From the NCBI GenBank assembly GCA_907165275.2, contig OU015654.1, positions 12,169,501 to 12,233,500 on the forward strand: 64,000 bases of DNA, in the 5' to 3' direction. The translations under genes and the position numbers were made by a program. The notes under the pieces were generated by a model. The model was not told the DNA's origin. It worked only from the letters and a program-made list of their open reading frames with translations, and ran no database searches. Shown here in pieces: positions 21,501 through 33,500 of the stretch. Every line of letters starts with the position of its first letter. Position 1 is the first letter of the stretch. This DNA comes from Zygaena filipendulae (taxonomy: Eukaryota > Arthropoda > Insecta > Lepidoptera > Zygaenidae).

Positions 21501-24500
21501 TCGGTTCAGTAGATCCAGAGATTACCCCCCACAAAGTCACAAACACACAATTCACAAACTTTACCTCTTTATAATATTACTAGCTGTGCCCCGCGGTTTC
21601 ACTCGCGATAATTTCGGAGTTCCCGCGGGAATTCCGGGATAAAAAGTACCCTATGTCCTTCTCTGTACCCCTGACAAACGTGCATTCCAATTTTCACCCA
21701 AATCCGTTCAGCCGTTTTCGCGTGATTGAGTAACAAACATCCAAACATCCACACTTTCACATTTATAATATTAGTAGGAATAGTAGTATTAATTACTATA
21801 ATTAATAGTTAGAAGTATAGATAAAGGGGTGTTAAGTATATCAATTACTTGCCTTAATAGCTACCTTTTACTCGTCCAGTGGTTGCAACTTGCAATAATA
21901 TCTAATATTTGACGGACAAGTAGGTATAAAGCGTCTAAATTAAATACATATATTACTAACTGTTCTCGCGGTTTTCACCCTCGTTAATTTCGGAGTTCCC
22001 GCGAAAATTCCGGTACAAAGAGTAATCTTTATAAACACACTCACTTTCGCATTTAAAATTGTAAGTGACGATTGTTTTGTGAAGTTTTTTCACGACACAT
22101 AATTATGATAACATCGTCGAATTTCCCTAAAGAAAACATAACATCAAGAATTTAATAACCTAGATAGTTTATATTTATAGGGTTCTCGGTTGTGGCTATT
22201 GCAATACCTATACCTTTATTTGTTTGTGAATTTACATGATTCGCTCAAGAACCTTTTGTAGTACCAGGATAAATTGACAAAGGACTTCAGTTACCTATAC
22301 ATACAAAATTATATTCGATCTTTACAGCAAAGAAATATTGAAGTAATTTGCAATACTTTTTTACTTATGATATCATTGCTTCACACGGTGCCTTCAATAT
22401 TTTAAAGTATAACTAGGTTGACTAGATGTTTCCTTCGGCTCCACCCGTGAAGTCTTCTGTCGCACTGATATAGTAGGTACTCTACGCTTTACGTTAGATG
22501 TCCTGACTCCTCCATATTCAAACCGATTTGAAACAAATTTTATGTTTTGCAAAAATTATTTTATCTAATGTAAATAGATTCTATTAGTTTTATACTCTCT
22601 CACATTTTATTTTTATATTTAAACACTTTACAGATGTATACTATGTACTAGTAGTAGCTCTGCCCCGCGGATTCACCCGCGTGACTTTCGAAATCCACGC
22701 AGGAACTTTAAAGTAGCGTAATCTACTACTTATTAGATCAGCTAATTAATTAGCACTGAAAGTCCCGTCAAAATCGGTTCAACTGTTTCGGAGATTCACC
22801 CGCGTGAGTTTCGGAATTTCCGCAGGAAATCCAAACTTCTTTTATTCTTCTTCTCTTTACAATAACAAACACAAAAAAAAGAATTAGCGAAATTGGTCCA
22901 GCCGTTCACGTGTGATGTCGTGACCAAAGGAAATAGGGATTCATTTTCATATAATTATATAATATACCTATAGATTATGTATATATCTAGTATGTAAGAA
23001 AGTAACTAACTGACTGTAGAGTATTATTGTAAGTAAAAACAAACTGTCTTAATATACAATTTTAGTTATCTTGCTTTAATACCTACGTTTAAGAGTAAAG
23101 ATTAAAACTACGTAAAAATATACGATGAGAAAATAATACACAGTAGTAAATTACGCTTCAAAAGGTTTTTTCTTTTGAATAGAAATTAATTTGATTGTAA
23201 CTTTGATCGACGAAGTATTAATTTGTTTGATGTCAAACCTTAGCGATTCACTAGGACCTCTTCAAAAATGTAAACTAAAAGTAATAAAATCAGAGAGCTT
23301 TATATTATTCTACAAAGAAATTATAGCTCGGGAAATGTCCCCACCTCTATATTTATAATGAGAATGCAAACCTTTCCTGTTTGAGACTTGAGTCCGTACC
23401 TTGTTATCTTTTTGAACTAAGCACTTCAAATAGAAAACTTATTTTTAAGTCTATGAAAATGACAATGGCAACGGACGATAGTTTATAGGTATGTCGTAGG
23501 CCGCGAGTTCGGTTCCCACTGAGGACAGACTTTATGATACTTAAGGCCCTTTTAAATTACCCGCTATAAAACATATTATATCTTGTGAGATCGCGGTTTC
23601 ACCAGCGTGAATTTCGTTGTTGCGGACATTCCGGGACAATGACAATGACAATGACAATGACAATGACAATGACAATGACAATGACAATGACAATGTAAAG
23701 TATGTACCTACCTACCTTTGCAAAATTTAAGGCACTTTTCCGACACTTCCAACAATTAAATTAAATTAAAATATACAGAGGTATAGAAATGAAATGAAAT
23801 GAAATAAACTTTATTTGTTACGACAACAGTTAATATATGAAATAACATAAACAAGCACAACCAGCGTGTCGCAACAAATAGGCAACCAGCTCAGCATAAG
23901 TCATAGCGCATTAAAGTTTAGGATGAGGAAGTCGTGACGTCACTAACCGCAAAACCGCCATACAAACTGACAGAATAGTGACGTCACGCGAAATTTCAAC
24001 TCAATATATCGCCGTTATTTTTTGATTACGTAAAAAAAGAAAAAATACGTGTCCAATATTTTTTAATAATCTACAAGACGGACTAAAAAATAAAAATTAG
24101 TCAACATGCCCATTATAGTTATAATATTATGTTAATCGATTTACACAAAACCTTGACAAATTATATTTATTTCTTTTTAGGAAGCTTTCAAGAAAAAAAA
24201 AAACTCTTTTGAATACAAAAATATAGCAGCTAATAAATTATATGTCTCCGCTGATAGAATACAATTAACATACATTAATCAAATACATAATAAAAGACAT
24301 ACATCACGTATCATTAGCCTTACATATTGGTGCAACCCGCATGAAAATCTGTTCAGTAGTTTTTGAGTTTATCGCGAACAGACAGACAGACAGACGCGAC
24401 TGAGGACTCTGTTTTATAATATTACTAGCTGTCCCCCGCGGTTTCACCTGCGTTAGTTTCGGAGATTCCGCGGGTATTCCGAGATAAAAGTAGGTACTTA

Positions 24501-27500
24501 CTATGAAAAATTTTATGTAGTTTCTTCCGCGTGAACCCGTAGGAATTCCGGAATAAAAGTAGCCTATGTCCTTCTCTGTACCCCTGACAACGTGTATGCA
24601 AAATTTCGTGGTGGTCGGTTGAGCCGTTTAGCCGTGAAAGAATAACAAACAAACTCATTTTCGCATTTATAGTATTACAAAGAAAGCTTTCACGCCTTTT
24701 AATGGCTCAACCGATCATTATAAAATTTACACGTTTTTAGTGGTACAGGGACCCAAGGTACCTACTTTTTGCACCGGAGTTCCCGCGGAAGTTCAAAATT
24801 ATCGCGGGTGAAACCGAGGCGAACATCTAGAAAACAATAAAATTTAGTTTTATAAGTAAAATGAGTATTTATTTTTCATTGCGCTATGGCACTGATTGCA
24901 TGCTCGTTGTATGTAGGTACAGTCCACAGAGTAAATCAATTAACTAGAGAGGGCATGTATAGGCGAGGCAGGCGCGCCACCGTTGCAAAGGCTTAAGTAA
25001 GTTAGAACAAACGCTCTAACTTGCCCAAAACATCTTTCGCTGCCGCCCCAAGTATATTTAGGTACCACAAAATTCCCAAAACTGAGAATTTTGAAAACAT
25101 AAGTCATAACCATTAAGCGTTTAATACATTCCTTTACGTTAATGAATGGTTTAAGTGCGTGATGAATAGTTTTATGTGCGAAAATCACCCGGCGACACTG
25201 GTTTTCCTTTGTTTTCATACTAAACTAAGTTGATGTCCTATCTGTTATTTTCTGTGTTGTGCTACAGTCTGTAGTTATTTCTTAAAATTACATTTCACGA
25301 CTCAGTCGTACAAAAATTGCACGAAGAATACAAACCAGCGAATGGACCTACAATCACGTACTTTGTAATTCGATTCGTTACCCGATTGAGATTTGGCAGA
25401 TACGAGTTTTTCGAGTGCCAAAAAAATAATATGAAATATCATAATCTGGAATACAGTGAAAATAAAAATTATGGTGTTATTCCATGTGAGTTTGTTTGAA
25501 CTCAAACTCAGACTTATTTGTATGTTTGTTTGTATGTTTGTTACCCGTTGATAAAATGCATAACTACACGTTGCAAAAAGGACACAGGTACTATTTATTC
25601 TTAGTTCTCGTCGAGTCACTGTTTAGGTCTATAAAATATGTAAGTAATTACATAATACATTTATAACAAACTAGCTGTCCCCCGCGATTTCACCCGCGAA
25701 AATTTCGGAGTTCCTGCGGGAATTCTAGGATAAACTATAAGTGTAAACTTTCCTCTTGAATCCCTCTATCTATTGGTCAAAACCGCATGAAAATCCGTTA
25801 AGTACCTAGTCTTTGAGTCTATCGTGAACAAACAGACAGATGCGTCGGAGGACTTTGTCGTATAATATGTAAGGATTGTGGCTATAGAAAGAGAGTTTAT
25901 CATGTTGGTAGAAAAAATTCTGGAGGGATGTTCGTTCGAGAATGTTTGTTTATAGATTCCGATTGTACTACAACCAAGCGACTCCCGAGCGCCTCCACCA
26001 CCTGACCCTGGTCAACTGGTGGTCCAGCAGTCTCTACAAATCACCGGCCCTCCCCCCAGCCGATAAGGTCTACGAAAATTTTCGGGGAAGAGTGTTTGAT
26101 GTGCCAGTATTACACGCAAGTTTTATTTTTTTCTTTTTTCCCCTCATATTCCGAATTTGTTTTTTAATACTGATTGCTCGAGAATTTTGAATTTAGATCA
26201 TTCCAAATGAGAGCCTTGTTATGTGAATTGGCCCAGCGGTCCATTTGCTCTTATCCAGTGAACGAGAGTTCAATCCCAGACCAACCAATGATTTTTACAA
26301 TCTACATATTATAAAGTACGAATCAAAATGATAAGGTACATTGAAAATATACTGATAAATCAACACATGAATAATTTTGGAAACAAAATTTGCTGCTGAC
26401 TAAAACAAAAATTTCTTTTATTCAATGGAAAGTAACGTGTTTTTTTTTTTCCTTTTATTATTCTTCTACAATATCATCATTTAAATATAGCGACATAATA
26501 TGAGAATCTTCCACAGAGTAATATCAAAATTCAAATTAAAATTTTTTTTGGCCAGCATTTTGATAGCTCCATGCCTCAATTTCCCTTTAAAAAATTAATA
26601 GAATTTTTTTTAAATGCACTCAGGCGCCGCCGTGGCACTTCGTCAAATACAACAATGATTCCACAGTGAATGTCACCGGGGGTAGAGACGACAAATTGCT
26701 GTCATTACTCGCGGAGAAATTGAACTTCAGGTAAATTTGCATGAAACCCCAGCAAAATACCACTCTGTGGGGCAACTCACAAAAACCAAATTCGTTCAAC
26801 AGATTCAAGTACTACGACCCGCCCGAAAGAAGTCAAGGCTCGAGCATATCTGGTAATGGAACTTTCAAAGGCACGCTGGGTTTGATTTGGAAACGTGTAA
26901 GATTTCACAAATAATATAATTTCAGCTGGGATTCCAATCTTCTTATTTGCCGAGAAAAGTAATAAGCATAAACTTCAAGCGCAATGTAGTTACGATAATA
27001 TATAAAAATGTATAAATAATATCTAACTCCATTAGTTGAAATTCGAGAGTGAAAAGTGCATTTTGCTGTGAAAATACAATCATTTTTATTTGAATAATAT
27101 TATGAGGTAGAAGTTTATGAGGTTTTCGGAATAGTTTTAATATTTTACGAGACAGCAAGCTGGGGTTTATTTTACTATGATCTTTATGTTCTTTCTACAA
27201 TACATAATATTAATTGAGCCAAAAATTGATAACCAGTTAATTTAATACGAGTATATTTAACTATATTATATAAAGAAGAAGAAGAAAATACATTTATTTC
27301 AGCACAACACACAAGAAAAAGAAACAAACATAAACAGTGCCTAATCTAAACTTGTACACATATGATATTTCTTGCATATTCCCTCAGGAACTCCTTGATA
27401 AGGATAAGTATAAGAATTTAAAGTATACTAATATTGATCTAAGAAAAGCACACAACATCAGGAATTTCATTCATATCCATCAAATAGTTTTTGTGCATTC

Positions 27501-30500
27501 AAACATAAACAAAATTATTATAATGGTACTATTATAATATTACTAGGTGTTCCCCGCGGTTTTATCCGCAGTTATTTTGGAGTTTCAGCGGGAACTCCGG
27601 AATAAAAAGTACCCTATGTCCTTTTTTGTATACCTAACAACGCGTATACCAAATTTCATGATGATTGGTTGAGCCTTTAGAGCGTGAAAGCGTAACAAAC
27701 AAACAAACTCACTTTCACATTTATAATATTAATAAGGATATTACCTAACTATGATAATGGCTTCAGACACTAACGTCTCTCAGCTCAAACGTGAACACAA
27801 GAACAATCGTACCTACGGAATTTTGTATGAGACTGTCGCTCAAGGCATTTGTAATATTTCTATTTTAAAACCATTCTAGAAAGCGCCTTTCTTCGTTGGA
27901 GACGTGACCATGACTTGGGAGCGCTTACAGGCTGTGGAGTTCTCGTTCCTTACCCTCGCCGACTCTGGAGCGTTCCTCACGCACGCACCAGATAAGCTTA
28001 GTGAGACGCTGGCTATCATCAGACCTTTCCAGTGGGAGGTAACTATGTTAAAGTATACTATAAAGTTGTTGTAAAGTATACTAATAATAGTAATAGCCTA
28101 AATATAATGTAAGTTATGCAAAAGTCATCTAAAATAATTGACATACATGTGGCAGTGGGTGGGGCACGTTGCTTATAGCAGAAAAGTTTTGGAGTGTCGA
28201 CCGTGTATAGGCAAACGCGGGGACAAAGCTCGCATAAGATATACCAACCATCTGGTCGTCAGAGGTCCTTGGGCCTTCCAGCACTGGACGTTCGTAGGCG
28301 GTCATGATAATGATGACATAGATAAAATAAATATAATTTGTACAGAATAACAAAACTAAACAAATCATGTACTTACTTATTTCTACTATATTGAAGATAT
28401 TACAGTTTTGATGTAATTTGGTGAAAACTCGTAAATAATGTGGGTGAACGGAGTCGAACTGTGTTGTTGGATTGGTTTGATTAAGGACAAGGTTTTCAGT
28501 CCTTGCGTTTGATTTTCATTTGTTTGCTTTCATTGCGTTTTAAGTTGACAATGCACTAATATTTAAACACAGGAAAAGGAGATTGACAGGGTATGGACCA
28601 AATGCTGCCCAGGAGTGGGACTACCTTGACTGAGTTCCTTGCATTGCTTTATGTTGAAAAAAAAAAATATTTTTCCAAAATCGGTCCCGGAGAAAAAAAA
28701 ATTAACGTCAGTTTTGTTTGTACGTTTTATATAGTATGTATGTTCCCCGATTATTCGAAGACGACTGGACCGATTTGGAAAATTCTTTTTTTGGTTGAAA
28801 GGGTATACTTCCGAGGTGGTACCATTGTCATTAAGTCAGGATCTGATGATGGGATATTGGAGAAATTGAGGGAATTTATAAGATTTACAAGTTAGTTGGA
28901 AAAGAATAATAATATATTAATTATACTGATATTTAATCAATAATAATAATAATTGAAAAAAAAATGTTACAAGAGCGTACTTGTGCGTACCTACTTGTAT
29001 ACTAATTAGCATTTTCTTCCAGTAAATAGAGCGCTGTGGAAAGGATTATCTGATTAATCTAGGTGGAGCAAGGAAGTGTTCTTAATATGAAATCTGTTAA
29101 AAGCCCGTTGCGGTACTTTGTTTAAAACGGTCAATCAAACGATAACTTGGTGAGTTAATTTCTTTCAGGTTTGGCCACTGGTATTCGCTACTCTGCTGGT
29201 GACTGGACCAGCTCTGTGGATGGTCATAGCAGCACCATCGCTGTGGCAGAAGCGAAGTCTAAATCAACATGACCTGTTCAACAATTGCTGCTGGTTCACT
29301 ACTACACTGTTTTTGAGACAATGTAATTTATTTTTTTTACCAGCTCCCCCGCGCTTTCGCTTATCTCAGTTTCTAAATTCCCTCGGCTAGAATATATAGA
29401 TAACTATAATACTTGGCCGACATTATAACACCGGAATACTTGATCCCAAGGTATAAGCAGACTGCAGAGCTAGTATAAGGTGTCTCAAAAGGAAGTTTAT
29501 ATTAGAACTAAGTTTATATCAGAACTTTTTAATTTTAAATTACAACTTTGAACCACAGTACCGTCTGGTATGGACTACCGATATGATAGTTACGTACTGT
29601 TTTAATGACATATTTATGATACATAATAGCTGAGCACTACGGTTTCACCCGCTGTAATGTCGGAGTGCCCGCGGGAATTTCGGGTTACGATATAGCCTAT
29701 GACACAAATAACGTGGTATTTTATTGGTAAATAATGCTCAAAATCGGTTCAGTAGATCAAGAGATTACCTCCTACAACCTCACAAACTAATAAACTTTAC
29801 CTGTTTATAATATTAGTAAGATGAAACACCAGCTCACGGTAGCTAACCTGGTTTCATTTTTTTAATTTTCCAGCTTCTAGCAAAGAGCCGTCAAGTACAC
29901 ACAAGGCCAGATTGGTTTCTGTGTTGATATCCCTCGGAGCTACGTATGTGATTGGAGACATGTACTCGGCCAATCTCACGAGTCTGCTCGCGAGGCCTAC
30001 GAGAGAGACCCCTATTGGGACATTGGAGGCCCTGGAGGAAGCTATGAGGGACCGAGGATACGAACTGGTTGTAGAAAGACATAGCTCCTCGTTGACAATA
30101 TTACAGGTACCTATTCATTTAATTTCTAGCGGCTCCCCACAGTTGCAACTTGCACCCGCGTTATTTCAGAATTAAGAATTTATTGCCCCAACAATGTATA
30201 AGCAAAGATGATCGAATGAATAGTAAACGAGTGAAAGCCTATCAACAAAAAGTTTGTACCCACTTCCGCATTTATAATATCACGTTCACTAGCTGGTTCC
30301 CCGCGGTTTCACCCGCGTTAATTTGGGAGATCCCGCGGGAATTCCGGGATTTCCCTATTTCCTTTTTTAATGAAAAAATTATGCAGTTTCACTCGCGTTA
30401 ATTTCGGAGTTCTCGAGGGAATTCCGAGATAAAGTAACTTATGTCCTTCTTTGTCCCCTTGACAATGTGTATGCAAAATTTCATGACAATCAGTCGAATA

Positions 30501-33500
30501 AAAGCGTGAAAGCGTAAAAAACAAACAAACTCACTTTCAGATTTATAATATTCGACGACAATTGTTTAATGTATAGAACCTAACGAGACTTTTATACATA
30601 CCTAACCTACCATATGCGCACAAAATTATTTTTCCCCAAAAGAGGTTTTCTTAAAAAATATTTTTACAGAATGGGACTGGCGTATACGGCCGTCTCGCTC
30701 GGCTCATGCGCAGACAGCGGGTGCAGCGCGTGCGCAGCGTCGAGGTGGGCGTGCGCATGGTCCTGTCGCGCAGAAGGGTTGCCGTACTCGGGGGCCGCGA
30801 AACGCTTTACTACGACACAGAGAGATTTGGTATTCATTTATTTACTAGCGGTTCCCCGCGGCTTCACGCGCTTCAATCTCACTATACCTACTACCTAACA
30901 GGTAAAAACTATAGTATCACTAGCTGTCCCGCGCGATTTCATCCGCGGTAATTTCGGAGTTCCCGCGGGAATTCCGGGAAAAAAGTAATCTACATTCTTC
31001 TTTGTACCTACCCCTGACACTAGTTTCCGGGAATTCCCGGATAAAAACTATCCTATCTTTTAAGTTGGGCCAAATACAACATAGTGACGAAATTTCATCA
31101 CAATCGATTCAGTAGTTTCGGAGTCCATCGCGGACAAACAACGTGACACGTGATTTATATATATTAAGATAAGATATTCCTCTTTCTCCTTACAATAACA
31201 CACGCAACAAAAAAATAACTAGCGCAGCTGGTCCAGTCGTTCACGCATGATGCCGTGACCAAGGGAAATAGGGGTTCAATTTTATATAATGAACTAGCTG
31301 TGTCCCGCGGTTTCACCCTTGTGAGTTTCGAAATTCCCTCAGGAACTCCAAAGTAGCTTGATTTACTCCTTATAACATCAGCTAATTAGCAGTGAAAGCC
31401 CCGTCAAAATCGGTCTAACCTTTGCGGAGATTCACCCGTATGAGTATTGGAATTCCCGCAGGAACTACAAATTTCTTTTATTCCTCTTCTCCTTACAATA
31501 ACGAACACAACAAAAAAATAATTAGTGAAATTGTTCACGCGTGGTGCCGTGACCAAGGGAAATTGGGATTTGTTTTTATCAGATATAGACTAAACATCCA
31601 GATTCAGGGTGAACACAAATGTTCATCATATTATTATGTTGACCCCGAAGCGGCCATCGAACCCGCGAAATTTGGCAATCAGTTTCGCTAATTAAATTAT
31701 GTTCATGACATTTAGGTCTAGCACTGATCTACGATGTTATAATCTACTATAATAAAGACTTTTTGTAATGAATAGGGATGTTGACTACTATTGAAAATCA
31801 AAATTCTAATTAGTCCGTCAGTTAGAAAATAACAAAACAATAGACACGTATTTTTTGCTTTTTAAATAAATTAAAATATACAGAGATAAAGGGCATTAAA
31901 GTTTAGGATGAGGAGGTCGTGACGTCACTAACCGCAAAACCGCCATACAAACTGTCAGAATAGTGACGTCACGCGAAATTTCAACTCAATATATCGCCGT
32001 TATTTTTTGATTACATAAAAAAAGAAAAAATACGTGTCCAATATTTTTTAATAATCTACAAGACGGACTAAAAAATAAAAATTAGTCAACATGCCCATGA
32101 AATTGGTCCCGGTGGAAGATTTTCATCGTTCTTTGCATTGTTTTCATTCAACAAAATTGTACGAGACAAGTGCAGGTGTACAAGCCATGAATCTATGACA
32201 AAAGAGATTCAAACAAGATAAACATAAACCGAAATAGACCGTTGCTAAGACAGCGCGGCTCGGCGAGCAATATTAAAACGAGAATTTGCTCATATTTTTC
32301 TCTTTCAGACATTGTTGAAATGTTAAGTACTGAGCAAAGCATGTTTATGTAACATTTACAAATTGGTTCTCCAGGCTCCCACAATTTCCATCTCAGCGAA
32401 AAACTGTATACAAGATATTCCGCGATCGCTCTTCAAATTGGCTGCCCTTATCTGGAGACTTTCAATAATGTGTATGTAAGAGTGCATATTTTTTACATTC
32501 TTTTAATAATAATTGAATTTAATATTGTTACACAGTATTTTTTGAACAATTTCGGACATGGAACAAGTATAGGTCAATTTTCTATCTTGCGATTTAGATA
32601 ACCTATAACGATCATACACCAATAATGTTATTCCTTCAGCCAGGTAAATCTTTAGGATGGAGAAATCCATTGAAAGTTAGGTAAAAATCGCTCGAGGTAT
32701 TTTTACTTGCTCCATGTCCGAAATTACCCCAAGCTTTTGCGAGTGGTGATGTTGGTAATTCTTGTTTTCGTAATATTTGTAGAGTAATGACACTGTTTGA
32801 AGCTGGCATTTTAGCAAAAATAACGACAGATGAGTACAAGAACTTGCCAGAACATTCCAGAAGATCTGATCCGGTGACAGAGAGCGAAGGAGAGGGCGCT
32901 GAAATAGGAGAGAATGTGGCTGCTTCTCAGGTAATAAATGCTTTAAATACCTTAGAGCAATCAAAACTGTCAAGACTGGAGTAGTCATGAGCTCGTTTCA
33001 AAGCAACAGAACTATAGAATTAATAGACACGGAAGGCTATCTACTTAGTTTTTATATACCAATTTAGTTTTTTAATCTCGATTCTCTGTCTCTCTTGCAG
33101 ACGCAGTCGGAGTCCAAAGGTTTGGAACCTCTGTCTTTGAGAATGTTACGAGGCGCATTTTGTTTGTTGGGTGTAGGACACCTATTGGCAGGTACTCACC
33201 TACTGCAATTTTATCAAATCCATACTAATAAGATAATTGCGAAAATAACTTTATTTGTCTGTCTGTTACTTATCACGGCTTAACTAATCAACTGATCATT
33301 ATGTTTTGCATACATGTTATCAGTGGTAAAGAAAAGGATATAGGTTATTTTTTGTATAAAAGAACAATTTCATTCAAGAGGTTGGCTTGTAAAAAGTTTA
33401 ATGAAAGAATATATTAAAAGAGCTATTAATAGCTTTTTATTTTCCAAAACCTCAGTCTTAACTTACTTGGTACTTTTTGGAATCGGTCCAGTAGTTTTTG

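Noticed and set aside
23635..23694. CRISPR-like regular repeats
   Set aside because: A continuous hexamer with no spacers, in a eukaryotic intron.
24181..24330. Possible Ir40a exon after TTTTTAG at 24180 (open in phase 0, starting EAFKKKKN)
   Set aside because: The N-terminal segment it would have to encode is supplied better by 21004-21140, which has the right phase at both ends and family-like residues.
25317..25499. Sixty-codon + strand frame just upstream of exon 5
   Set aside because: No similarity to the IR40a N-terminal region, and the joined phases 21140-25956 already close without it.
32636..32988. Two antisense frames of 67 and 103 codons
   Set aside because: They overlie Ir40a exon 13 and its introns, with no family signature.
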